A stretch of 64,000 bases of DNA from Boseongicola sp. (GTDB lineage: Bacteria > Pseudomonadota > Alphaproteobacteria > Rhodobacterales > Rhodobacteraceae): assembly GCA_028824715.1 (NCBI GenBank), contig JAPPCV010000134.1, positions 56,291 through 120,290 of the forward strand. The letters are read 5' to 3'. The position numbers and the translations under genes are program-made. The notes beneath the pieces are model-generated. The model had not been told where the DNA came from. It searched no databases and saw nothing but the letters and a program-made list of their open reading frames with translations. Positions 9,113 to 17,519 of this stretch are shown here, one piece after another. The stretch's first letter is position 1, and every line of letters starts with the position of its first letter.

Positions 9113-9349
9113 GGCGAATTCCTCCAACAAAGTGTACTCGATGCATAGCACGTCGTCACGGGACGCGTCACGGGGGGTGCGGCGACCGGGCAAGGCATGG
9201 GGCGCCTCAAATTGACGCCGTTGCCGAACTGCTTCGCGAAGCGATTGCGACCATGCGGGCGGGGGCCAACACGGCCGCGATGCGATCAGGACCTGCCCTG
9301 AAGCCAGTCGGTAGCGCTCAAAGCAGGCACGAGCTTCCGTAACGCGGCA

Positions 9350-10285
9350 TCATTCCACGGAGATCAGAACCGCTTCCACGCGACGGTTCGCGGTACGTCC
9401 TGCCTCGGTCAGGTTTGATTCGATCGGCGACAGGTATCCGGCGCCGGCTGCCTCGAGCCGGCTCGGCTTGATGCCGAATGCCTCGATCAGTCGGTTCGCC
9501 ACCGCCTCCGCCCTCCTGCGCGAAAGTGTGGTGTTCGTCTCGAGCGAGCCCATTGAATCTGTGTGCCCCACAAGAACGATGCGGGCCGACGGATTGTCCA
9601 GAAGCCAGGCTGCGAGTTCCGCCAGCACAGGATACGGCCCGTTTCCCAGGTCAGCGGATCCCGAACCGAACTCAAGCGCATCAAGCACCACATGACCTCG
9701 GTTCAGCAAGGATGCAGCCAAGTTGCCGGGCCTTTGCGTGGCGTGGTCCGCATCCCCTTCCATTTCCGCCTCTACGTCTTCTGCATCCGGCTCCACCTCG
9801 GGAAAGCGCGCGCTGGAAACTTCCGTGACGTGAACATTGCCCGCGTTGGTTGTCGGCGATGCGACCAAGGCGACGGAATGAGGCTCTTTCGATGGATGCC
9901 GCATCAGGAGGTAACGGTAGTTCCCGAGATCGACATACATGGCCGGCTCGCCGATCAGGTCGAGCTGGAAGCGGAAATCAAAGCCGCCGCACTCAGCGTC
10001 TGCGCAGGCGAAGACCTGGACGTATCCCGCCTCTTCCAGCTTGTCGCGAAGTGGCCCGATGAGCTGGAGAGTGGTCCACTGCGCATCGGGTAACTTGAGC
10101 ACGGTCCTTCGGATTGCGCCCTCGGTGCCCGGCACGACAGTGCTTGGCGACCAAGAAGCCTCGGGCAGGCGGACACTGGCGGCGTCGCTCGTCTCGATGG
10201 CAACGATCGCCGAGTTGGGAAGCGCAAGCTCAAGCGCCAATGTCGGTGTTGCAATGAAGAGGCTTATGATGAGCGCAAGTCTCAC
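9350..10285 (-). CDS. OmpA-family protein with C-terminal peptidoglycan-binding domain
   Basis: About 311 aa. A GTG start gives VRLALIISLFIATPTLAL, a signal peptide. The C-terminal third is an OmpA-like domain: VLDALEFGSGSADL, then LVGHTDSMGSLETN and LSRRRAEAVANRLIE, the peptidoglycan-binding core, and GRTANRRVEAVL at the end. The middle part (about residues 30-190) is not recognised. An acidic stretch EPDAEDVEAEMEGDAD separates the halves. A longer frame continues to 10780, but its N-terminal text looks antisense-like. The GTG overlaps the stop of a 151-aa frame by GTGA. It probably anchors the envelope to peptidoglycan. Confidence 0.82.
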   Translation of the reverse strand: MRLALIISLFIATPTLALELALPNSAIVAIETSDAASVRLPEASWSPSTVVPGTEGAIRRTVLKLPDAQWTTLQLIGPLRDKLEEAGYVQVFACADAECGGFDFRFQLDLIGEPAMYVDLGNYRYLLMRHPSKEPHSVALVASPTTNAGNVHVTEVSSARFPEVEPDAEDVEAEMEGDADHATQRPGNLAASLLNRGHVVLDALEFGSGSADLGNGPYPVLAELAAWLLDNPSARIVLVGHTDSMGSLETNTTLSRRRAEAVANRLIEAFGIKPSRLEAAGAGYLSPIESNLTEAGRTANRRVEAVLISVE

Positions 10286-10737
10286 GAGACCGTCCTGCTC
10301 GCATGATTGCTGCTTGGCGGCCAACCCGCCGCCAGTTCTGCGCTCCGGTAGCACGTTCTTGCGATGCCGATCCTGCAAGTGGCTGCGTGGATCGGCGCGC
10401 GGACCGTGTTTCTCAACATCTGTGCCACCGTGATGTATGCGGGCGTCTCGCCCGGCACCATTTGCGGCGAGGCAGGGATCAGCGACAAGGCATGCGGAAA
10501 TGCGGATTCGACAATCGCCGTGAAAATGCCGCACATGACTGGAGTCTCGCCGCCCGACATGGGAGAGGCCGCCTCCGAACCTGCGGCAAGCCTCGCCGCC
10601 GCGAAACGAGTCGCAGGCACGTGCTGGATCCCGCTTTGGCTGCCGCGACACATGCACTGCCCGCCTTCGAAAGTTGACGCCGGGACCATTGTGCCTTCGC
10701 TCTCGGCATTCGGACTTTCTGAAACGGGTGCCGTCAC
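10282..10737 (-). CDS. Possible hypothetical protein chained between the CinA-like and OmpA-like genes
   Basis: A 151-aa minus-strand frame whose GTG start overlaps the stop of the CinA-like gene as GTGA, and whose own stop overlaps the GTG of the OmpA-like gene in the same way. Third codon positions look GC-rich, but the plus-strand frame at 10364-10786 shares the same wobble positions, so codon bias does not decide the strand. The sequence (Ala/Ser/Pro rich, six cysteines) matches nothing I know. Either a small operon member or a decayed spacer. Confidence 0.35.
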   Translation of the reverse strand: MTAPVSESPNAESEGTMVPASTFEGGQCMCRGSQSGIQHVPATRFAAARLAAGSEAASPMSGGETPVMCGIFTAIVESAFPHALSLIPASPQMVPGETPAYITVAQMLRNTVRAPIHAATCRIGIARTCYRSAELAAGWPPSSNHASRTVS

Positions 10738-11465
10738 GTTGCGTCCTCTCCGAACGCCGCGCGCAACTGCGCCGCCGCATGATTGATCTGTTGAAGATCT
10801 ATGCCCCGGATCACGACATTCGCGCCGTACTCGCCGTTCTGCCGGAAGGGGTAGGAACCAAAACTCAGCTGCGTGAATTCCTCTGCGAGCTCGTTCAATC
10901 GGGCGGCGATGTCACCTTCGGCCCGATCAATCCGAATGCTCTCGGACAGCACCGGGGCGCCACCCGAAATCGTGGGCAGAACGCTTGCGACCATTGCCTC
11001 GAAGATTGCCGGAATTCCTGCCATGACATGGACGTTTCCAATCGTGAACCCCGGTGCAGCGGAGATCGGGTTCTTGATCAGCGCGGCGCCTTCCGGGATC
11101 CGTGCCATCCGCAGCCTGGCCTCGTTCATTTCGATGCCCTGCCGGTCATAGTGCGCCTGAAGGATGGCGCGCGCATCCGGGCGGACATCGATGGAGGCGC
11201 CCATGGCTTCGGCCACGCAGTCGGCCGTTATGTCGTCGTGCGTCGGCCCGATGCCGCCCGAAGTGAAGAGGTGGTCGTGTTCCCGAGCAAGCGCCCTTAC
11301 ACCTTCCACTATTGCCATGCGGTCATCGGCAACCATGCGCACTTCAGTGAGATTGATCCCGGCCTCGGTCAGCCTGCCGGCGAGGTGGTGCATGTTGGAG
11401 TCACGGGTGCGTCCGGAAAGAATCTCGTCACCGATCACCAGCATGGCGGCGGTTGGGTTGGCCAT
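10734..11465 (-). CDS. CinA-like molybdopterin-binding (MoaB/MogA-fold) protein
   Basis: A 243-aa protein with the MoCF-biosynthesis fold seen in MogA and the N-terminal domain of CinA. It has AAMLVIGDEILSGRT at the start, LFTSGGIGPTHDDIT in the middle and a PGFTIGNVHVMAGIP segment. The C-terminal nicotinamide-nucleotide amidase domain of full CinA (about 420 aa) is absent, as in the common short alphaproteobacterial proteins. The frame is open further upstream, but ATG 11465 starts the domain immediately. It is divergent from sfsA with only 47 bp between starts, so promoters must be shared or overlapping. Confidence 0.85.
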   Translation of the reverse strand: MANPTAAMLVIGDEILSGRTRDSNMHHLAGRLTEAGINLTEVRMVADDRMAIVEGVRALAREHDHLFTSGGIGPTHDDITADCVAEAMGASIDVRPDARAILQAHYDRQGIEMNEARLRMARIPEGAALIKNPISAAPGFTIGNVHVMAGIPAIFEAMVASVLPTISGGAPVLSESIRIDRAEGDIAARLNELAEEFTQLSFGSYPFRQNGEYGANVVIRGIDLQQINHAAAQLRAAFGEDAT

Positions 11466-11512
11466 GGAGTCAGTCCTTGTCCCTCTCCCTATGCCGGTAT
11501 AGGGCCCGAGGC

Positions 11513-12238
11513 ATGCGCTTTCAAACGCCTTTGGTGCCGGGCCGCCTGATCCGACGCTACAAACGGTTCCTTGCGGACGTGCAACTGGAGAGGGACGGTC
11601 GCACCGTGGTGGCTCATTGCCCCAATCCGGGGTCGATGCTGGGACTTGCCGACGAGGGCATGCGTGTCTGGCTTGAACCAAACGACGATTCAAGAAAGAA
11701 GCTGAAGTTTGGCTGGCGCCTGGTCGAGTTGCGGGGTGGCCATCTCGCGGGCATCGACACCTCGGTGCCGAACCGGATCGTTGCCGAGGCGCTGGCTGGG
11801 GGGCATGTACAAGGCCTTGCCGGATACGGCGACGTCCGGCGCGAAGTGCCTTACGGCGCCAACAGCCGCGTGGACTTTCTCCTCACGGAGCCCGGGTTGC
11901 CTGACGCCTATGTGGAGGTGAAAAACGTGCATTTGAACCGCACCGGCGATCTGGCTGAATTTCCGGATTGCGTGACTGAACGAGGCGCCAGGCATCTGGC
12001 CGAACTTTCGGCCATGGTGGCGGAAGGATTCCGGGCGGTGATGCTCTATGTCGTGCAGAGGACGGACTGTGCCGGATTTGTTCTGGCTCGTGACCTGGAT
12101 CCTGGTTACGGTGTCGCCTTCGACCGGGCCCGCGCGGCTGGTGTGGAGGCGATATGCCACGGAACGAAGATCACGCGCGAGGGGGTCGAGTTCGCTTCCG
12201 AATTGCCGGTCATTGAACAGGCCGTGGCCAGCATATGA
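11513..12238 (+). CDS. sfsA: Sugar fermentation stimulation protein homolog SfsA
   Basis: A 241-aa SfsA-family protein; the biochemical role is unsettled (DNA binding and a nuclease-like fold have been proposed). Family landmarks are VPGRLIRRYKRFLADV at the start, VVAHCPNPGSMLGL, the SVPNRIVAEAL block, SRVDFLL, a VEVKNVHL stretch carrying the nuclease-like E-x-K, FPDCVTERGARHL and VVQRTDC. ATG 11513 is chosen because homologous sequence begins there; the frame extends earlier. The stop lies next to the methionine aminopeptidase gene, a common alphaproteobacterial neighbourhood. Confidence 0.93.
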   Translation: MRFQTPLVPGRLIRRYKRFLADVQLERDGRTVVAHCPNPGSMLGLADEGMRVWLEPNDDSRKKLKFGWRLVELRGGHLAGIDTSVPNRIVAEALAGGHVQGLAGYGDVRREVPYGANSRVDFLLTEPGLPDAYVEVKNVHLNRTGDLAEFPDCVTERGARHLAELSAMVAEGFRAVMLYVVQRTDCAGFVLARDLDPGYGVAFDRARAAGVEAICHGTKITREGVEFASELPVIEQAVASI

Positions 12239-12294
12239 CTGGCGGATTTCTCCGGAAGGCACTATATGGCGGGGGAGAAGAGGAAGGATGTCCC

Positions 12295-13107
12295 GTGTAC
12301 GACTACAGCAAGGGCCGTCTGACCAAGGACGGCATCCGCATTCACGAATCCGGGGACCTGGCCGGCATGCACCGTGCCGGCGCGCTCGCGGCGCACATCC
12401 TGGACGAGATTGCTCCGCTGGTGGAGCCGGGCATGGCCACCGGCGAAATCGACAGGGCGATAATGCGGATGATAGACGAGGCGGGCGCCACGTCGGCCAC
12501 GATCGGCTACAAGGGCTACCAGCACGCCAGTTGCATCAGCGTCAACCATGTCGTCTGCCACGGAATTCCCGGGAAGAAGCGGCTCAAGGACAAGGACATC
12601 TTGAACGTGGACGTGACCGTGATCGTTGACGGCTGGCATGGCGACACGAGCCGGATGTACGTTGCGGGCGGGCTTGCCCGAAAGGCCGAGCGCTTGATCC
12701 AGGTGACACATGACGCGCTCATGAAGGGCATCGAGGCGATCAGGCCCGGCAACACGTTCGGCGATATCGGGCATGCCATCCAGGCCTACGTTGAGGCGCA
12801 CCAGATGAGCGTGGTCCAGGGCTTTTGTGGCCACGGTCTCGGGCGCCTTTTCCATGCTCCGCCCAACGTGCTCCATTTCGGACGACCGGGAACGGGCGCC
12901 GTGCTGGAGCCCGGCATGTTCTTCACCATCGAGCCGATGGTGAATCTGGGCAGGCCCGAAACCAAGATTCTGGCAGACGACTGGACGGCCGTCACACGAG
13001 ACAAGTCGCTTTCCGCGCAGTTCGAGCATTCGGTCGGCGTGACCGATGACGGCTGCGACATCTTCACGTTGTCTCCCGCGGGCAAGTTTCACCCGACCTG
13101 GCACTGA
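12295..13107 (+). CDS. map: Methionine aminopeptidase, type I
   Basis: About 270 aa from a GTG start preceded by GAGGAAGG; an in-frame ATG at 12235, overlapping the sfsA stop, would add 20 residues of non-family-like sequence. It removes the initiator methionine from nascent proteins. The metal ligands are D in LNVDVTVIVDGWHGDTSR (two), H in CGHGLGRLFH, E in FTIEPM and E in FEHSVGV, with the VVCHGIP substrate histidine. Type I length with no N-terminal zinc-finger extension. Confidence 0.95.
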   Translation: MYDYSKGRLTKDGIRIHESGDLAGMHRAGALAAHILDEIAPLVEPGMATGEIDRAIMRMIDEAGATSATIGYKGYQHASCISVNHVVCHGIPGKKRLKDKDILNVDVTVIVDGWHGDTSRMYVAGGLARKAERLIQVTHDALMKGIEAIRPGNTFGDIGHAIQAYVEAHQMSVVQGFCGHGLGRLFHAPPNVLHFGRPGTGAVLEPGMFFTIEPMVNLGRPETKILADDWTAVTRDKSLSAQFEHSVGVTDDGCDIFTLSPAGKFHPTWH

Positions 13108-13771
13108 GGACGGGCCGCGCTGCCGCAGCTTCGGCAAGGCGGCCGCTTGCCTTGCCGGATTGACAAATCCGGCGCTCCGTATCCTGCTGTGGACATGAAT
13201 CCGCCGACTCGAATCAATCGCGTTGCCTGTGGCGGTTCCGAAGGCAGGGCGCGCCTGGACCCCGCACTCGGAATGGTCGGCGCGGGCATGCCGGTCGTTG
13301 CAACCGCCATCGGCGAGCATGACGTCAGCAGCGCGCCCGGGACCGTCGAGGCGCGGTGCCGTGCGGCGTGCTGGCGATGACGGCTGCACCCCTGCCGCCG
13401 GAACCTTCGCGTTTCGGGACGCCGCCGCCGCGAGGATCGAGGAACGTGCGGGCCTGTCGACAATGCGGGAAGGCATCATCGGTGCTTCGAGCTGCGTGCG
13501 GTCCCTCGGCGCGGCCGCTCCGGCTCGTCGACGTCACGCCTTTGCCGAACTCGCGCAGACGCGATGAAGTTCATGCTTGAAATCCGTGCGATGGCCGTGT
13601 CCGGGGGTGTATTCGCCAACGAACCGCCCGACGATGTGCCGATCCTGGCAATGCCGGGCGAATGCCGCAAACGGACTTCTGCCGACCACTTGCGAGCGGC
13701 CATGACGCTTGAGGACCATCGGTTCGAAGAGGCGTCAGGACGGCTTGCGCCGATTGCCGATGCGAGGGACC
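13108..13771. other. Intergenic region of about 660 bp without a recognisable gene
   Basis: Open frames exist on both strands (for example 13223-13567 plus and 13564-13782 plus) but they overlap each other, lack ribosome sites and give no recognisable domain. I see no structured RNA. It may be a decayed gene between map and the PEP-mutase-like gene. Confidence 0.45.
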
Positions 13772-14611
13772 ATGCCGCGTGACGTCGGAAAGGAGTTCCG
13801 CGCCCTGCACCGAAAGGGCGATCCCTTCATTCTCGCGAATGCCTGGGATGCCGGTTCGGCCAAGATGCTTGCCGCCCTGGGTGCCGAAGCCATCGGCACG
13901 TCCTCGGCCGCCCATGCCTTCACCCTCGGGCGGACCGACGGCGGCACCGTTGATCGTGAGGAGGCTCTGGCGCATGCCCAGGAGATGGTTGCCGCCGTCA
14001 ACTTGCCCGTGTCCGGCGACTTCGAGGACGGATTCGGCAAGGATCCCGAGACCTGCGCCGAAACGGTTCGGCTCGCAGCCGAGGCGGGGCTTGCCGGGAT
14101 CTCCATCGAGGACACCGACTTCTCTGAGGGCACGCACTTCGGATTCGAGCTCGCGGTCGAGCGCATTCGCGCCGCCGCGGCGGCGTCCCGCGCGCTTGGA
14201 CGCGATTTCGTGCTGGTGGCAAGGGCCGACGGCATCCTGAACGGCAGTTACCGGCTGGAAGAGGCGCTGAACCGCATCCGCGCCTTCGACGAGGCCGGGG
14301 CCGACTGCCTCTATGTGCCCATGCCCCCCGGGTTGCAGTCTCTCAAGTTTGTCGTGCGCGCGACGGAAAAGCCTGTCAACGCGTTGGCAGCAGGGCCCTT
14401 TGCACGTTTCACGCGCTCCGACTTCGCCGAAGCCGGAATCGCCCGCATCTCGCTTGGCTCGGCACTGGCGCGCCTGACCTGCCGGGTGGTTGATGATGCC
14501 GCCAGGTCAATGTTTGGTGCAGGCGATTTCACACCGCTTCTCGCGGCGATGCCGACCGACCGCGTTGCCGATTGCCTGTCTGGCACAACCGGGGAAACCG
14601 AAGAACAATGA
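13772..14611 (+). CDS. Isocitrate lyase/PEP mutase-family protein
   Basis: A 279-aa alpha/beta-barrel protein of the phosphoenolpyruvate mutase/2-methylisocitrate lyase superfamily. Typical segments are FILANAWDAGSAKML near the start, GTSSAAHAFTLG, a VSGDFEDGFG metal-binding strand and a VARADGILNG segment. The catalytic KKCGH loop of true isocitrate and methylisocitrate lyases is not seen, so it belongs to the short, mostly uncharacterised subgroup that may act on oxaloacetate or similar 2-oxo acids. ATG 13772 is preferred over ATG 13760 because of the upstream GAGGG. Confidence 0.8.
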   Translation: MPRDVGKEFRALHRKGDPFILANAWDAGSAKMLAALGAEAIGTSSAAHAFTLGRTDGGTVDREEALAHAQEMVAAVNLPVSGDFEDGFGKDPETCAETVRLAAEAGLAGISIEDTDFSEGTHFGFELAVERIRAAAAASRALGRDFVLVARADGILNGSYRLEEALNRIRAFDEAGADCLYVPMPPGLQSLKFVVRATEKPVNALAAGPFARFTRSDFAEAGIARISLGSALARLTCRVVDDAARSMFGAGDFTPLLAAMPTDRVADCLSGTTGETEEQ

Positions 14612-15262
14612 CTTCCCGTGCGGCTGGCCGCAGCCCGCGACCGGCCGGATGCGCGGATGTCACGCGTCAGTTCGACACCGTTCGATCCACGCGGAGGCCG
14701 CCCCTGCAGAACGGCCGGGGGTTCGTTGAAACGATCTTCGCAGATCTTGCAGGCGTCGTGCCCCGGTGCCGTCGGCGACCTTTGCCTGCCTCTCGCCAAG
14801 CGCCTTGCACCATGCATGCCCTGGCGAACCTCGCGCGCCGCAACCGAGATCAAGCGAAAGACCGTCGCGGGTCTGCGCCCGCCTTTGCGACTGGAGCGCC
14901 GTCCCGCAGCCGGTTTTGCCCATGACGGCGCATCAGTGGCACATCTGGCTGATTCTAGGGCAGTCCGCCCGCATGGGCGTCGTGATCGAGGCTGCCTGAT
15001 CGAGCGGCACGGGTGCGGTCTGGCCGCGAATGCTTGCGTGCAGTCGGCTGCGTCTTTCATCGATGTGACGGCGTCCACTCTTTGAGCGCTTCGCGGAATT
15101 TTTCCTTCTCGCCCGGATGCACGATCAAGCCGGCTGATGAAGTCGCGCAAGGGTCGGACGGGATCCAGCGGCAGTGGAAGCGAAATCCAGTGCCATCCGC
15201 TGCCACTTTCGTGTTGTGAAGAGCCGGAAATCTTGTCTCTTGGTAACCAGGGGGAATTTGGA
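14612..15262. other. Region of about 650 bp with no supported gene
   Basis: Long frames cross it on both strands but all look like shadow frames. One minus-strand frame near 15060-15150 gives a gene-like tail (HPGEKEKFREALKEW, then stop), which may be the end of a decayed small gene. The last part carries the ribosome site (AGGGGGA at about 15249-15255) of the oxygenase gene. Confidence 0.4.
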
Positions 15263-16051
15263 ATGCAGCACCTGCTTGATCTTGCGACCTATCCAATCGA
15301 CCGACCAGACAGCGACGAGTGCAAAGCCTTGATCGAGCGGTGCCGGGCCGATCTGGCCGCGCATGGCATGTACAATCTCGACGGGTTTCTGAAGCCGGAA
15401 GTCGCGCAGGCGGCTGCCGACGACCTCAAGTCGACCATGGCCAGCGCAGGCTTTACCCACAGCCGGATGCACAACATCTATTTCAAGAAGGATCTGCCGG
15501 ACCTGGCTCCGGATCATCCGGCCTTGACCCGGTTTCAGACCGTCAATCACACGCTGTGCGCCGATCAGCTGGGCGCCAGTCCCGTCACCGAAATCTACGC
15601 CTGGCCGCCACTGGTGGATTTTCTGGCCGTGACAATGGGCAAGCGGGCGCTCTTTGCCATGGATGACCCGCTCGCCCGGATCAATGTCATGGCCTACCAC
15701 GAGGGCGAAACGCTGAACTGGCATTTCGACCGCTCCGAGTTCACCACGACGCTGCTCTTGCAGGCACCGGAAGCAGGCGGTGACTTTGAGTATCGTACCG
15801 ACCTGCGCACTGCGGACAATCCCAACTATGAAGGTGTTGCCAGGCTGTTGCGGAACGAGGATCCGGATCTGCGGGCAATCACGCCGACACCTGGCGCCCT
15901 GAACGTCTTTCGGGGCATCAACACCCCGCACCGCGTAACCAGGATCCGTGGAAACCGGGAGCGGATGATCGCGGTGTTCTCCTACTACGACAAGCCTGGC
16001 GTCACGTTTTCGGAAGAAGAGCGGATCGGGTTCTACGGCCGCTCGGCTTGA
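15263..16051 (+). CDS. 2-oxoglutarate/Fe(II)-dependent oxygenase, HalD/ArpA-like
   Basis: A 262-aa protein resembling the HalD/BesD/ArpA family that hydroxylates or halogenates free amino acids. The iron site is visible: NWHFDRSEF gives H-x-D and a later histidine in NTPHRVTRIRGNR, followed by the arginine that binds 2-oxoglutarate. Halogenating members have glycine in place of this aspartate, so this copy should hydroxylate. Other family-like segments are RMHNIYF and a late GVTFSEEERIGFYGR. An AGGGGGA site 8 nt upstream supports ATG 15263 over the longer frame. The gene stands 51 nt before the DddP-like gene, probably in one transcript. The substrate is unknown; an amino acid or betaine is plausible. 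Confidence 0.75.
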   Translation: MQHLLDLATYPIDRPDSDECKALIERCRADLAAHGMYNLDGFLKPEVAQAAADDLKSTMASAGFTHSRMHNIYFKKDLPDLAPDHPALTRFQTVNHTLCADQLGASPVTEIYAWPPLVDFLAVTMGKRALFAMDDPLARINVMAYHEGETLNWHFDRSEFTTTLLLQAPEAGGDFEYRTDLRTADNPNYEGVARLLRNEDPDLRAITPTPGALNVFRGINTPHRVTRIRGNRERMIAVFSYYDKPGVTFSEEERIGFYGRSA

Positions 16052-16102
16052 CTCCGACTGACGCGAACAGCTTTCACTGGCCTGCCGAGGAGGCCGCACG
16101 AA

Positions 16103-17362
16103 ATGACCGAGATGCCGCCACAGTTCAAAGACGAGCGCAAGCGGACGTACTTGAACAGCGAAGGCGCGGACAGGCCTTTGATCAGCCCAGTCGCGCCGGA
16201 TGTGCTGGACCGGGCCCGTGCCTATCGGCTGGACCGGTTTCGCGAAGCGATGGCGCAGGCCGACGTCGCGGCACTGTTGCTCTACGATCCGATCAATATC
16301 CGCTACGCGTTCGACAGTTCGAACATGCAGGTCTGGACCGCGCACAACCCGATGCGCTACGCGCTGATCGTGTCGGATGGCCCTGCGGTCATGTTCGAGT
16401 TCAAGGGCTGCGAGCACCTCAATGACGGTCTGCCGGGCATCGACGATCTGCGGAACTCCATCTCGTGGACGTTCATGGCCAAGGGCGACAAGTCGCCCCG
16501 GCACATGGCGCGTTGGGCGGACGAGATCACGGAACTGTTGCAAGCGCATGGCGGCGGCAACAGGCGCATCGCCATCGACAAGCTGGACGGCCCGCCGCTG
16601 CTGGCCCTGCAGGCGCGTCAGCTGCAATATGTCGAAGGCACAAGGCTGACCGAAATGGCGCGAGCGATCAAGTCGGCCGACGAAGTCAAGCTGATGCGCT
16701 GGACCATTCGCGTCTGCGAAGCAGGCATGGCGCGGATCTACGACCACTCCCTTCCTGGGGTGTCGGAACGCGAGCTCTGGGGGCATCTGCATTTCGAGAA
16801 CGCGCGCTCGGGCGGTGACTGGCTTGAAACCAAGCTGCTGACCTGCGGGCCCAACACCAACCCGTGGTACAAGGAATGTTCGGACCGCCGGTGCCAGGCG
16901 GGCGAAATGATCTCGTTCGATACGGACATGATCGGTCCCTTCGGCTATTGCGCGGACCTGTCGCGCAGCTGGACCTGTGGCTATGCCCCGATGACGGACC
17001 GGCAAAAGAGGCTCTATTCCACTGCGCTGAGCCAGATCGATCACAATCTGGCGCTGCTGCAACCGGGCCTGTCATTCGAGGAGTTCAATGCCAAGAGCTG
17101 GCGCATACCCGCGAGGCATGTCGACTATCGCTACTCGCTGGCCTTGCATGGTGTCGGCATGGCTGACGAATGGCCCGTCGTGCCGTTGCATGTGGACTTT
17201 GACGAAGGCGCCATGTCCGGGCGGTTCGAACCGGGCCACGTAGTCTGCGTCGAAAGCCTGATCGGAGAGGAAGGATCAGAGAGCGTCAAGCTCGAAACCC
17301 AGGTCTTGATTACGGAAAACGGTGCCGAACGGTTGGACAGCTTCCCCTGGGAAGAGGTCTGA
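16103..17362 (+). CDS. M24-family metallohydrolase, DddP-like (possible DMSP lyase)
   Basis: A 419-aa creatinase-fold protein. It shares with DddP an N-terminal domain containing DPINIRYAFDSSNMQVW and a C-terminal metal domain. The six ligands appear in order: D-x-D in ISFDTDMIG, D in YCADLSRSW, H in ALHGVGMADEW, E in CVESLIGEEG and E in KLETQVLI. DddP cleaves dimethylsulfoniopropionate to acrylate and dimethylsulfide, and its proposed catalytic aspartate six residues after the histidine is present here. The N-terminus is shorter than in DddP as I recall it, so a paralogous activity on another quaternary or sulfonium compound is possible. It converges on hutU. Confidence 0.75.
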   Translation: MTEMPPQFKDERKRTYLNSEGADRPLISPVAPDVLDRARAYRLDRFREAMAQADVAALLLYDPINIRYAFDSSNMQVWTAHNPMRYALIVSDGPAVMFEFKGCEHLNDGLPGIDDLRNSISWTFMAKGDKSPRHMARWADEITELLQAHGGGNRRIAIDKLDGPPLLALQARQLQYVEGTRLTEMARAIKSADEVKLMRWTIRVCEAGMARIYDHSLPGVSERELWGHLHFENARSGGDWLETKLLTCGPNTNPWYKECSDRRCQAGEMISFDTDMIGPFGYCADLSRSWTCGYAPMTDRQKRLYSTALSQIDHNLALLQPGLSFEEFNAKSWRIPARHVDYRYSLALHGVGMADEWPVVPLHVDFDEGAMSGRFEPGHVVCVESLIGEEGSESVKLETQVLITENGAERLDSFPWEEV

Positions 17363-17519
17363 AGGCCGCGCTTGTCCGTTCCCGGCCACTTTCACGCACG
17401 GCCGCGCTCTTGACGCCTGCTTGCCGTGCTGGCCACGCCCGAAACCCGTGGCGCGGCCATGCGGCCTCCAGGACCATCGGCCTGTCGAACGCGTCGCAAG
17501 GCCCGGCAGGCCGGGGCGG

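Noticed and set aside
15125..17062. 645-aa open frame on the minus strand
   Set aside because: It is antisense to the oxygenase and DddP-like genes, crosses their boundary and shows no domain; a shadow of GC-rich coding sequence.
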